A stretch of 36,627 nucleotides of DNA, taken from Lentisphaeria bacterium (GTDB lineage Bacteria; Verrucomicrobiota; Lentisphaeria; Victivallales; Victivallaceae). The first letter of the stretch is position 1. Each line of letters begins with the position of its first letter. Of the stretch, positions 7,983 to 16,635 are shown one piece after another. The notes under the pieces were generated by a model that was given only the letters and a program-made list of their open reading frames with translations, did not search any database and was not told where the DNA came from. The position numbers and the translations under genes are program-made. Location of the stretch: NCBI GenBank assembly GCA_017466125.1, contig JAFTUS010000157.1:1-36627 (forward strand), read 5' to 3'.

Positions 7983-9239
7983 ATGGCTGACATCAAGTCA
8001 AAAAGTATCGTGTTGACCGCCGGACTGGTGGTCGGTAATCTGATCGGAGCGGGTATTCTTGCTCTGCCGGTCAGTCTGGGGTTGAGCGGTATGGTGCCCG
8101 CACTTCTGCTGCTGGCAGTCTACGGAACGTTGATGTTCTATTCCGCAGAAATACTTACCCGTGAGGCTATCGAACGGAAAAGCAGCACCTTCGATTTCCC
8201 GTCGCTCTACAACCGCTATCTGGGACATTGGGGCAAATGGGTCGCTATTCTCACGAACGGGATCATCCTGTACGGTTTGCTGGTCGCCTATATTTCCGGC
8301 GCATCGCAAATACTGGCTGACCTCTTCGGAAATCCGTTTCCCGTCATCTGGTTTGCGCTCGGAGCGGCAATTCTGTTCTCCCTGCTTGCCATAGCCGATC
8401 TCTCGGTCATCAACCGTTACAATGCCGTTCTTATCGGAGTTCTGCTGGCAGTGTTTGTTCTGCTTCTGCTGCTGTGTCTGCCGCATCTGGAGACCGGACG
8501 GCTCGGCATCAGTCATTGGGAATATGCTCCGCTGGCGATCCCGCTGGCTGTAACGGCATGTCACTTTCACAATATCATCCCGGTCCTCTGCAAAAATCTG
8601 CAGTGGGATATCCGCGCCATGCGCAAAGCCATCCTGCTCGGGATGATGCTGGCTCTGGTCATGAATATCCTGTGGACGATGTGCGGTATCGGCACCCTCC
8701 CCCGTCACGGCGACAACAGTCTGGTTCTGGCGTATCTCCGAAATCTGCCCGCTACGGTTCCAATGGGAAATATTTTAGGCTCAAAACTTTTCACTGCTCT
8801 TGCCGCAGTTTTTTCCATTACAGCGATCGTGACCTCGTTTATCGCCAACGGACTGGGGTTGATGAGTTTCACCCGCGACCTTCTGAGCCATTCCCGCTTC
8901 CGCAAAGCGGTTCAGAACGGCGTTATCATTAAATGTGTGACCTTTCTTCCGCCCGCCGTCATCGCGCTGCTCCGGCCGGGAATTTTTATCAAGGCTCTGG
9001 ATGTAGTCGGCGGCATCGGCATCGTTACGCTGTTCGGAATACTTCCCGCACTGATCGCGCTCCGTCACCGGGAATATTCTGCCAAAATGCGGCTGGGGGG
9101 CTGGATATTTCTTCTGCTCTCCATCTTTGCGCTCGGAGCGGCGATCGTCTCCATCGCCGGGGTAAGACCCGATACCTTCGGAGAGTGCTGCGAAGCGCAC
9201 TCCACTGAAGTTTATGAAATGAAAGAACTGAAAAAATGA
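7983..9239 (+). CDS. Amino-acid permease, HAAAP (Trp/Tyr/Ser) family
   Basis: The protein has 418 residues and about 11 hydrophobic segments. The first helix has GNLIGAGILALPVSLGLSG, the hallmark of the hydroxy and aromatic amino-acid permease family (TyrP, Mtr, TdcC, SdaC), which imports amino acids by proton symport. The stop overlaps the start of the L-serine dehydratase gene by four bases (ATGA), so serine is the most likely substrate. This substrate call is inferred from the neighbour. The start has a strong ribosome site and a promoter at 7919. The C-terminal tail is short and charged. Confidence 0.85.
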   Translation: MADIKSKSIVLTAGLVVGNLIGAGILALPVSLGLSGMVPALLLLAVYGTLMFYSAEILTREAIERKSSTFDFPSLYNRYLGHWGKWVAILTNGIILYGLLVAYISGASQILADLFGNPFPVIWFALGAAILFSLLAIADLSVINRYNAVLIGVLLAVFVLLLLLCLPHLETGRLGISHWEYAPLAIPLAVTACHFHNIIPVLCKNLQWDIRAMRKAILLGMMLALVMNILWTMCGIGTLPRHGDNSLVLAYLRNLPATVPMGNILGSKLFTALAAVFSITAIVTSFIANGLGLMSFTRDLLSHSRFRKAVQNGVIIKCVTFLPPAVIALLRPGIFIKALDVVGGIGIVTLFGILPALIALRHREYSAKMRLGGWIFLLLSIFALGAAIVSIAGVRPDTFGECCEAHSTEVYEMKELKK

Positions 9240-10438
9240 AATCGCTCAAAGAACTTTACCGCATCGGGCATGGGCCGTCCAGCAGTCACACCATGGCTCC
9301 GGCACAAGCCGCCAAACTTTTCCGGGAACGTTATCCCTCCGCCGTCTGTTTTGAAGTCACTCTCTACGGCAGTATCGCCGCCACCGGGAAAGGACACTTT
9401 ACCGACTGCGCCATAGAAAAACATCTCGCCCCCGCAGAGACCGTTTTTATCTGGAAACCCGACGTTTTTCTGCCGCAGCACCCCAACGCCATGCACTTTG
9501 CCGCTCTTGACGGCAACGGAAAAACGCTGGGGGAAACACTCTTCTTTTCCACCGGCGGAGGCGCATTGGCGGAAGAGGGAAAAAACGATACGCAAAAAGA
9601 GTATTACCCGTTTCACTCTCTGGAAGAGATCATGGTATTTTGCCGCAAAGAGGGTATTCCCCTCTGGGAAACGGTTGCCCGCTTCGATGATACCGATATT
9701 TTTGAATACCTTGAAACAGTGCTGTTTCAGATGTTCCGCAGTATCACAGACGGTCTTGCCGCAGACGGTGTTCTGCCGGGTGCGCTTCATCTTCCCCGCA
9801 AAGCACGCAGTGTTTACCTGAAAGCACGGGCGTTGCGGCGGGAGGTGCGGCGGACCGGTTTGCTCTCCGCATTTGCTTACGCAACCGCAGAAGAGAACGC
9901 ATCTCTCGGAATAGTGGTGACTGCTCCCACCTGCGGCGGCAGCGGAGTTGTTCCTGCGGTTCTGCGCTACTGTTCCGAAAGCCGTCCGGTAAGCCGGGCG
10001 GAACTTCTCCGTGCGCTGGCGACTGCCGGAATTATCGGGAATGTGGTCAAGCACAATGGCTCCATTTCGGGTGCGGAGGTCGGTTGTCAGGGGGAAGTCG
10101 GAGTTGCCTGTGCCATGGGAGCCGCCGCCTGTGCCGCTATTTTCGGAGGAACGGTTCCGCAAATCGAATACGCCGCTGAAATCGCGCTGGAACATTTTCT
10201 CGGGCTTACCTGTGATCCGGTCATGGGGCTGGTGCAGATCCCCTGTATCGAGCGTAACGCCGTTGCTGCCAACCGCGCTGTCGTTGCGGCAGAAATGGCT
10301 CTGCTGTCGGACGGGCGGCATCTGGTGTCATTTGACACGGTCGTGCGTACCATGCTGGAGACCGGCCGGGATATGCCTTCGCTCTACCGGGAAACGTCCA
10401 CTGGCGGGCTGTCGAAATTTCTCAACAATGCTATTTAA
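9236..10438 (+). CDS. sdaA: L-serine ammonia-lyase (single-chain, iron-sulfur)
   Basis: The protein has 400 residues. A beta domain (GHGPSSSHTMAP, about residues 11-22) is fused to the alpha domain. Alpha-domain blocks include APTCGGSGVVP and HNGSISGAEVGCQGEVG. Cys284, Cys326 and Cys337 have spacings of 42 and 11, the same as the three 4Fe-4S ligands known in Legionella L-serine dehydratase. It converts L-serine to pyruvate and ammonia. It is slightly shorter than the usual 450 residues, with the beta domain reduced. The ATGA overlap with the permease gene indicates translational coupling, giving a serine uptake and breakdown unit. Confidence 0.94.
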   Translation: MKSLKELYRIGHGPSSSHTMAPAQAAKLFRERYPSAVCFEVTLYGSIAATGKGHFTDCAIEKHLAPAETVFIWKPDVFLPQHPNAMHFAALDGNGKTLGETLFFSTGGGALAEEGKNDTQKEYYPFHSLEEIMVFCRKEGIPLWETVARFDDTDIFEYLETVLFQMFRSITDGLAADGVLPGALHLPRKARSVYLKARALRREVRRTGLLSAFAYATAEENASLGIVVTAPTCGGSGVVPAVLRYCSESRPVSRAELLRALATAGIIGNVVKHNGSISGAEVGCQGEVGVACAMGAAACAAIFGGTVPQIEYAAEIALEHFLGLTCDPVMGLVQIPCIERNAVAANRAVVAAEMALLSDGRHLVSFDTVVRTMLETGRDMPSLYRETSTGGLSKFLNNAI

Positions 10439-10453
10439 CAGAAGGAGGTCACT

Positions 10454-10978
10454 ATGCTGCGTTTCGGAACGGTATTTATTTTGTTTATTCTGGTAACGGG
10501 TTGTCATTCCCGTCCGCAGATCCCGACGGTCCGGGAGTTTGATTTGAAACGTTATCTGGGCAAATGGTATGAAGCGGCGCGTCTGCCGAACTCCTTTGAG
10601 AGAGGCATGACCGCAGTGGAGGCACATTATTCTCTGAATAAAGACGGCACGGTCAAAGTGGTCAACTCCGGTATACGGGACGGTGAAAAACATTCCGCAA
10701 CAGGAGTTGTGAAAACAACGGGAACACCCGGAGAATTGCGGGTCAGTTTCTTCCGTCCGTTCTACGGTTCATACCGGGTGGCGGCATTGGCTCCGGATTA
10801 CTCCAGCGCACTGGTCGTCTCCGGCGACAGCCGCCGTTATCTTTGGATACTCAGCCGCACGCCGGAACTGGATAAAAAAGTGCTGCAGGATTACATCGAT
10901 CTTGCAGCACGGTATGGGTTTGATACATCCAAACTGATCTACTCTTCCTCAAACTCCGGTTTTTCGGTCGGGATGTAA
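10454..10978 (+). CDS. blc: Bacterial lipocalin (Blc-like lipoprotein)
   Basis: The protein has 174 residues. The lipobox LVTGC places the acylated cysteine at residue 17. The lipocalin GxW motif is YLGKWYEAARLPNSFERG (about 34-51). The second conserved block lies around YRVAALAPDYSSALVVSGDSRRYLWILSR, as in E. coli Blc. Blc-type proteins bind fatty acids or lysophospholipids at the outer membrane. AGAAGGAGG precedes the ATG, 15 bp after sdaA, so it may share that transcript. Its last 40 bp overlap the convergent CNNM gene, so the C-terminal residues SSSNSGFSVGM are read over the other gene's end. Confidence 0.9.
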   Translation: MLRFGTVFILFILVTGCHSRPQIPTVREFDLKRYLGKWYEAARLPNSFERGMTAVEAHYSLNKDGTVKVVNSGIRDGEKHSATGVVKTTGTPGELRVSFFRPFYGSYRVAALAPDYSSALVVSGDSRRYLWILSRTPELDKKVLQDYIDLAARYGFDTSKLIYSSSNSGFSVGM

Positions 10979-12297
10979 GTGATCTTGGCTTTTTCGACCC
11001 GCCGTTCGTCAACGGACTCCACTTCAAAGTAGAGACCGACTTCCGCGAGTTCGACCTTTGCCCCTTCGGTCGGGACTTCGTTGAGCAGACCGAAAATCAG
11101 CCCGCCGACGGTATCGTACCGGGCGGCCTCTTCCGGCAGGGTATCATCGGAAATATCCAGCATCCGGGTCACTTCGTCGATGCGCATTGCACCGTTGACC
11201 CGCCAGACGTTTCCGCCCAGCGATTCGGCTTCATCGTTGCTGTCATCGAACTCGTCGTAGATGCTGCCGACGATCTCTTCGAGCAAGTCCTCCATCGTAA
11301 CGATACCGGAGGTTCCGCCGAACTCGTCAAGGATGACCGCCATGCCGAACTTCCTGCTCTGCATATTGCGGAAGAGCAGATTGGCACGCATGGTTTCCGG
11401 GGCAAGAAAGACGGGGGTGATAAGTTCTTTGATGTCGGGGGCGGCATTGCCGTTGATCTTGGCAGTGAAGTATTCCCGGAAATGAAGCTGCCCCACGATA
11501 TTGTCAACGGACTCTTCATAGACCGGCACGCGGGAAAAACCGCACTCCATAAGAGTTTTCTCCACCTCGTCCGGAGCGGCATCCATGGAAATTGCAATCA
11601 CTTCCGTGCGGGGAGTCATCACTTCTGCGGCGGTGGTATCGGTGAATTCAAAGATATTTTCGATCATCTTTTGTTCATCGGTTTCGATCGTGCCGTTTTC
11701 CGCACCGATATCGACCATCATACGGATCTCTTCTTCGGTGACCTCCTCTTCGGTTTTGGGTTCGATGCGGAAGAGGCGCAAAATGCAGTTGACCGACGAG
11801 TTGAGTACCCAGACGAATGGAGATGTGATGCGGGCAAAAAGGTCGATGATACCGGCAACATTCAAACTGATCGGCTCGGCGTACTTGAGCGCAAGTTGTT
11901 TCGGCACCAGTTCCCCGAAAACCAGAGAGACATAAGAGAGGATGGAAGTAATAAGGATAACAACGATCGCTTCAAGCGTGGAATGATTGACATTCACACC
12001 CCAGTCGATCAGTTGTTCCGTGACGGGGCGGGCAAAGGAGTCCGCGGCGAAAGCACTGGCCATGAAACCGGCAAAAGTAACGCCGACTTGTACCGTGGCG
12101 AGGAAACGGCCGGAATTTTCCAGAAGAGCCGCCAATTTCCGTCCTTTGGCACTTGTTTCAGCCAGTTTCCGCACCGTGGCGGGCTTGAGAGAAATCAATG
12201 CGACCTCTGAACTGGCAAAAAAGGCGTTCAGACCGATAAGAAAGATGAGGAGCAGAAACTGTATGAAGTAACTACTGCCGTCAAGACCGTCTTCCAA
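10939..12297 (-). CDS. CNNM-domain/CBS-pair/CorC-domain membrane protein (hemolysin C family)
   Basis: The protein has 452 residues from the TTG at 12297. A DUF21/CNNM domain has three to four membrane helices (LIGLNAFFASSEVALISL, later FGELVPKQLALKYAEP). Then come two CBS domains (VMTPRTEVIAIS and LDEFGGTSGIVTMEDLLEEIVG) and a C-terminal CorC/HlyC domain. The family is linked to magnesium or cobalt export. An in-frame TTG also exists at 12357, but it lies at the predicted transcription start and has no ribosome site. The TTG at 12297 has AAGGA six bases upstream. The 3' end overlaps the lipocalin gene by 40 bp. Confidence 0.88.
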   Translation of the reverse strand: MEDGLDGSSYFIQFLLLIFLIGLNAFFASSEVALISLKPATVRKLAETSAKGRKLAALLENSGRFLATVQVGVTFAGFMASAFAADSFARPVTEQLIDWGVNVNHSTLEAIVVILITSILSYVSLVFGELVPKQLALKYAEPISLNVAGIIDLFARITSPFVWVLNSSVNCILRLFRIEPKTEEEVTEEEIRMMVDIGAENGTIETDEQKMIENIFEFTDTTAAEVMTPRTEVIAISMDAAPDEVEKTLMECGFSRVPVYEESVDNIVGQLHFREYFTAKINGNAAPDIKELITPVFLAPETMRANLLFRNMQSRKFGMAVILDEFGGTSGIVTMEDLLEEIVGSIYDEFDDSNDEAESLGGNVWRVNGAMRIDEVTRMLDISDDTLPEEAARYDTVGGLIFGLLNEVPTEGAKVELAEVGLYFEVESVDERRVEKAKITYIPTEKPEFEEE

Positions 12298-12366
12298 AAT
12301 AAATCCTTTTGTTCGATTGAAACTGTTCTTCCGCAACAGGCGGCAAGGATACAGCAAGTTATATAT

Positions 12367-12394
12367 AATATAACAAGTTAAATGATTTTTTCAA
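12367..12394 (-). promoter_or_regulatory. Promoter of the CNNM/CBS gene
   Basis: On the minus strand, -35 TTGAAA (12394-12389), 16-bp spacer, -10 TATATT (12372-12367) inside an AT-only stretch. Transcription would start near 12360, which argues against a start codon at 12357. Confidence 0.55.
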
Positions 12395-12444
12395 GAGAAA
12401 ATAGAAAAATAATACAGATATCCCGTAATTTTGAGAAAATATCC

Positions 12445-12474
12445 AAAAACGGACGGGTTTATGCGCCCGTCCGT
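12445..12474 (-). terminator. Intrinsic terminator after the large glycoside hydrolase gene
   Basis: On the minus strand a perfect 9-bp stem ACGGACGGG/CCCGTCCGT with an 8-base loop is followed by TTTTT. It begins 10 bp after the stop codon at 12485 and closes the hydrolase transcript before the CNNM promoter. Confidence 0.85.
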
Positions 12475-12484
12475 CCGGTTTGTT

Positions 12485-15400
12485 TTACAACATATCAACG
12501 ATGGGGTCTCCCCCCGCCAGACCCTTGAGTTTTACGGATGAACCCTGAAGATAGGTCGGAGTTTCCTGCGGATAGGCTGAAACGGTTCTGCCGGCGGCTT
12601 CATCGTTCTCTGCCTGTTCGAGTTTTTCTGCGGTGATAAAAAGCCCTTCGGCTTTCTCTTCTGCCGTCAGCGGTTTTATCGGACGCCCCGCCAGATGATC
12701 CACGATGTTGCAGATAAACTGGGCATTATCGCCCTTCTCAAAGTAGAGCGGGCGGAGCATCCAGTGGTCACCGATATAAACAACGCGGCCTTTGCCGTAC
12801 TGGAAACTCAAGGCGAAAACACGATCGGGCGCAGCGCAGTCCGCCGGAGATTTCACCAGCACGGCAGCATCTTTCGGATAGGTATGCATGTGATTTGCCC
12901 CGGCGGTCACGATCGATTTCACGCCGGTGCTGAGCGGATGCTTCGGATCAGCCATTTTGCACTCCACGGCAAGCAGATCATCGCCCTGACCGGGTTTGTT
13001 CATGAGCGTGCCGAAACTGCGGCGCAGACCGAATTTTTTCATCAGCGGTTCGATATTGTTCCCGCAATGGTAGTTGAGAAACGCATGGTCGCAAATCAGA
13101 AGACCGCCGCCCTGCTTGACGAATTCGACGATTTTTTCCGGGTTCTTGAACTTTTTGCGGGGACTCTGAATGATAATGACATCATATTTGGAAGGATCTT
13201 CCACAAAAACGGTATCATCAACATTGTACTTCTTTACTTCCAGCAGCCGCTTCAGCGTGGGAACAACTCCGCGGATGCCCGGTGTCATGCCGGGAATGGG
13301 CAGCAGCGCAACCCGGGGCGCACCGGGGATCTCCGGACGGCTGCGCCACAACTCTTCGAGCATCTCTTTGCGGAGCGGAGAGATATTCGCCGCAAGTTTC
13401 CGGGGCTGTTTCGCAACCGGTTCAAAAAGAATGGCGGTGATTTGGAACTGTTCCAGTTTCAGCGGTATACCTTTTGCCAGATCAGCGGCTTTCATGATGC
13501 GGGTCTTGCCGAACGGTCCTCCGGCGACAAAACGGACGCGCTGATCTCCATTCAATCCGGGGATGAAGAGCCGGAGCATACCCGGCTGATCGTAGTTGCA
13601 GACATAGAGCAGTGTCGTACCGTCCGCATTGCGGAAAAGCTGGATATCCGCCCATTCCGGGGCAAACTGCCCGTTGACCGGCTTTGCGGTCAGTTGCGGT
13701 GTCAGACCGAGGTCGGCGGTCACTGCACAGAGAACTTTTTTTACTCCTTCGGGGGGCAGTTGTGCGCCGATGCGGTAAACGTTGCCTTTGCCGTATTTGA
13801 AAACCGTTGCCAAGCCGTCCGCAAACGGCACGGCCCCGACATTCTGCGTGATTTGCCCGGAACTCTTGTCGATATAACGGAGGGTCGTTTTGAACCCGCC
13901 GACCGTATTGCTCTTTTTCATCGCACCTTTTTCGATGACTCCGGTCAATTTGCGGGTGTCTCTGGCGGCGTGCGTCTCGTCATCAGTGGTAAGGGAGGCA
14001 TGGTTGAGCAGAATATTTCCGCCATTTTTCACATAATCACAGATGATTTTATAATTCTTTTCGCTCATGCGCAGATTGTCCGGCAGCACCAGCAATTTGT
14101 AATCTGCAAGTTTTTCCGCCAGATCCGCATGGCGGATGACATCCGGAACATGCTGGTTGAAAAGCAGACTTGTGTAATAGGGCAGCAGATCGTTGGTGGC
14201 GGGGGCATTGAGCCGTTCCAGATACTCTTTGTGAACGATGCCGCGGAACGTTTCCTGCGGATAGAGCAGAGCCGTACTTGCGGCGGGGCGGTTTTCGGGC
14301 TTGAAAAGCAGATCAGCCACACTCTCCAGTTCGGATTTCACCTGCGGGAGAATACGGGAGTTGCCCCGGAAAAGACTTTCGGAGTAACAAACCATTACGC
14401 CCTGCATGCCGTGTACCGCCTGACTCCACAGGAACGCCTGCGAATGTTTCGCTTCCACCGTTTTGAGTTTTTCCGGGATCAGCGGCGCATGGTTGACAGA
14501 GACAAATCCGCGGATACCGCCGTAGAACATATTGCTGCTCCAGAAACGGTTGACGATCTTTACTGCCAGAGTGTTTTTACCGGGTTTGAGTTTGCCTTTC
14601 AATGAAAGGGTGAACTGGGCATTGTATCCGTGCGCTTCGCCCAATTTCTGACCGTTGAGGTAGATATCGGCATCATCGGCAAAACCGTGACCGTTGAGAA
14701 ACATATCCTTTTTGAGTGCATCGGCAGGGACTTCAATGGTCTTGCGGTACAAACCGACCTGACACTTCGGATGACCGTTTTCGCCCCAGAGACCGGGAAC
14801 TTTGATCCGGCTCCAGGAGCGGTCATTGAAACCGGCGGCGAACCAGTCTGCGGGAAGTTTCTCCGTAGCATCAAAGAAACGCCAGTTGTTGTGCATGTCA
14901 GCCAGATCCAGTTCCTGCAGTTCAGCCGGAGAGAGGGTTGCATTTTTCACACCGAAAGGCGATTCCGCATTGATAATGGGTTTTCCCTGTGCGGCGAAAC
15001 GGACGATTTCGTTGACGAAAGGCAGTTTGAGCATGGCGATGATATTGGCATAACTGCGGACATTGCCGCTTTCCACAAAAGTTCCGGGGGCTTCGTGAGA
15101 GATGAAGTCCGAGAAATCCCGCAGAGTTTCCGGCTTCACGCCGGTATCGGCGAAGTCCAGCCACAAATTCATGTGACTTTGGATGGTGGAAAAAATCTGC
15201 GGATCGGGGTCGTACGAACGCATCAGTTTCATCAAACGTCCGACCGCTTCATAGCAGCGGTCTTCCTGAAATTTGCGCCATTCAAAGACCAGATTGGGGT
15301 ACTTCCACCCCTCGCGCTGTTTGACAAGATCGCGGGGCAGCGGATTTTTGCCGTGATCGACAATAAAACCGGGCGGTTCGACTTCGCCGAACGATTTGAA

Positions 15401-16624
15401 AGATGTTCCCCACGCTTTATTGGCGGCGGCGATATCGTTGTTGTATTTTTTCTGCATCTTTGCGGCAAAAGCACGGCGGCTGATCGGGTGGGTATTGTCA
15501 TATCCCATTTCGTTGAAGACTTCATAGCAGAAGACCGGTTGTTTGACCGTATAGCGCATCCAGCTTTTGAACATTTCTGCGTAAAGGTCATCCCCCATCG
15601 GGTGAAACGGGTCGAAATTGACGAAGTGCCCGGCATCGAGCAGTTCCCGCAGTTCAGGGACATGGCGCAAAGCGGTATAGCGGGGGTGCGCTTTGTGTTC
15701 ATGCCAGAAATTGATTTTGTTTTCATTGAAGCGTTTCAAGAGAGCCGAATACCACGGAGTTGCTCTCCATTTGATGACATATTTTCCGTCAGGGCCTTTT
15801 TTCGGAGCAAATAAATTGTAGACCCCGTCGGCGTTATAAGTAACGGTATCGACCTGAAAGAGGCGCATCACCCACAATGCGGCATCGTTATCGACCTGCC
15901 AGCCGCCGAGAACGAAAGCGGGCTTTCCGTTGCGATGAAAAACGTTATTCCGGAGCGTAAGAGGAGTCCCCTTGAACGTGCGCTCCTCCCGGGAAGCGGG
16001 GGAAGGCATGCGGATCTTGTCGATCCGGCTCACCTCGGCGGCTGTTTTTTTCTTCTGTCCGTTTTCCGCCGCAGCAGGAACGGCATCGCCGTATTCCAGT
16101 TGGATATCGCTTACAAGAAAGTGCGAACCGCCGGGATAAGCGTTGAACTGAAAATATTGCAGATGATCGGCATCAATTCTGCCGTCAACGACTTTTGACC
16201 CGCCGTAGGGGAAGATGCGCAAGTCAGCGGCTTTGAGTTTGATATTCTGCCACTCGCCATTGAATTTCAAGGTCTTATAATACTTTTCGCCTCCGGCGTT
16301 ATCGGCTTCGACCAGCATAAGGTCGATGCTTTTGCGCTTGGCATCATCGAGCCCTTTGATTTTGAAACTCACACTGATAAAACGGCGGCCGTTATGCGGA
16401 AGCGTCACCCGGGCATGACCGCCGGCCGTTCTGAAATCCACCTCCAGAACACTTTTCCCCTCCAGTTTTTCAGAAGAAAGAGTGGTTTTGATACCTTTTT
16501 TTTGCGGATAAATGAACCATTTTGAAGGCTTGGCATTGCTTTCAAAATCCAATGTCGCCCCGGCGAGAGCAACACAGGCAAACAATGCCGGACCAGCCAA
16601 TACTGTCAGTTTTTTGTTTCTCAT
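12485..16624 (-). CDS. Large secreted multidomain glycoside hydrolase (clan GH-A-like)
   Basis: The protein has 1379 residues. A signal peptide (1-22) is followed by a beta-sandwich domain (about 24-187) nearly the same as the protein at 18674-19231. Next comes a TIM barrel (about 215-570) with CYEVFNEMG, placing a likely acid/base Glu near 370, and INAESPFG, a likely nucleophile Glu near 553, as in clan GH-A. A GH2-like jelly-roll follows (about 585-735, DWFAAGFNDRSWSRIKVPGLWG). Two glutamine-amidotransferase-like Rossmann domains follow, as in GH42 trimerisation domains: one around 840 (LLVLPDNLR, YVKNGGNILLNHA) and one around 1100-1310 (RVALLPIPGM, FVKQGGGLLICDHA). Exact GH family and substrate are unknown. 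It lies 11 bp after the GH42-like gene, so both are likely co-transcribed. Confidence 0.8.
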   Translation of the reverse strand: MRNKKLTVLAGPALFACVALAGATLDFESNAKPSKWFIYPQKKGIKTTLSSEKLEGKSVLEVDFRTAGGHARVTLPHNGRRFISVSFKIKGLDDAKRKSIDLMLVEADNAGGEKYYKTLKFNGEWQNIKLKAADLRIFPYGGSKVVDGRIDADHLQYFQFNAYPGGSHFLVSDIQLEYGDAVPAAAENGQKKKTAAEVSRIDKIRMPSPASREERTFKGTPLTLRNNVFHRNGKPAFVLGGWQVDNDAALWVMRLFQVDTVTYNADGVYNLFAPKKGPDGKYVIKWRATPWYSALLKRFNENKINFWHEHKAHPRYTALRHVPELRELLDAGHFVNFDPFHPMGDDLYAEMFKSWMRYTVKQPVFCYEVFNEMGYDNTHPISRRAFAAKMQKKYNNDIAAANKAWGTSFKSFGEVEPPGFIVDHGKNPLPRDLVKQREGWKYPNLVFEWRKFQEDRCYEAVGRLMKLMRSYDPDPQIFSTIQSHMNLWLDFADTGVKPETLRDFSDFISHEAPGTFVESGNVRSYANIIAMLKLPFVNEIVRFAAQGKPIINAESPFGVKNATLSPAELQELDLADMHNNWRFFDATEKLPADWFAAGFNDRSWSRIKVPGLWGENGHPKCQVGLYRKTIEVPADALKKDMFLNGHGFADDADIYLNGQKLGEAHGYNAQFTLSLKGKLKPGKNTLAVKIVNRFWSSNMFYGGIRGFVSVNHAPLIPEKLKTVEAKHSQAFLWSQAVHGMQGVMVCYSESLFRGNSRILPQVKSELESVADLLFKPENRPAASTALLYPQETFRGIVHKEYLERLNAPATNDLLPYYTSLLFNQHVPDVIRHADLAEKLADYKLLVLPDNLRMSEKNYKIICDYVKNGGNILLNHASLTTDDETHAARDTRKLTGVIEKGAMKKSNTVGGFKTTLRYIDKSSGQITQNVGAVPFADGLATVFKYGKGNVYRIGAQLPPEGVKKVLCAVTADLGLTPQLTAKPVNGQFAPEWADIQLFRNADGTTLLYVCNYDQPGMLRLFIPGLNGDQRVRFVAGGPFGKTRIMKAADLAKGIPLKLEQFQITAILFEPVAKQPRKLAANISPLRKEMLEELWRSRPEIPGAPRVALLPIPGMTPGIRGVVPTLKRLLEVKKYNVDDTVFVEDPSKYDVIIIQSPRKKFKNPEKIVEFVKQGGGLLICDHAFLNYHCGNNIEPLMKKFGLRRSFGTLMNKPGQGDDLLAVECKMADPKHPLSTGVKSIVTAGANHMHTYPKDAAVLVKSPADCAAPDRVFALSFQYGKGRVVYIGDHWMLRPLYFEKGDNAQFICNIVDHLAGRPIKPLTAEEKAEGLFITAEKLEQAENDEAAGRTVSAYPQETPTYLQGSSVKLKGLAGGDPIVDML

Positions 16625-16635
16625 ACAACCTCCTG

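Noticed and set aside
12298..12357. Upstream TTG start of the CNNM/CBS gene
   Set aside because: It lies at the predicted transcription start, has no ribosome site, and adds 20 residues not expected in the family.
12445..12474. ACGGAC and GTCCGT motifs next to each other, possibly another short-motif array
   Set aside because: Only one copy in each arm, and it forms a standard 9-bp terminator stem with a T-run after a stop codon.
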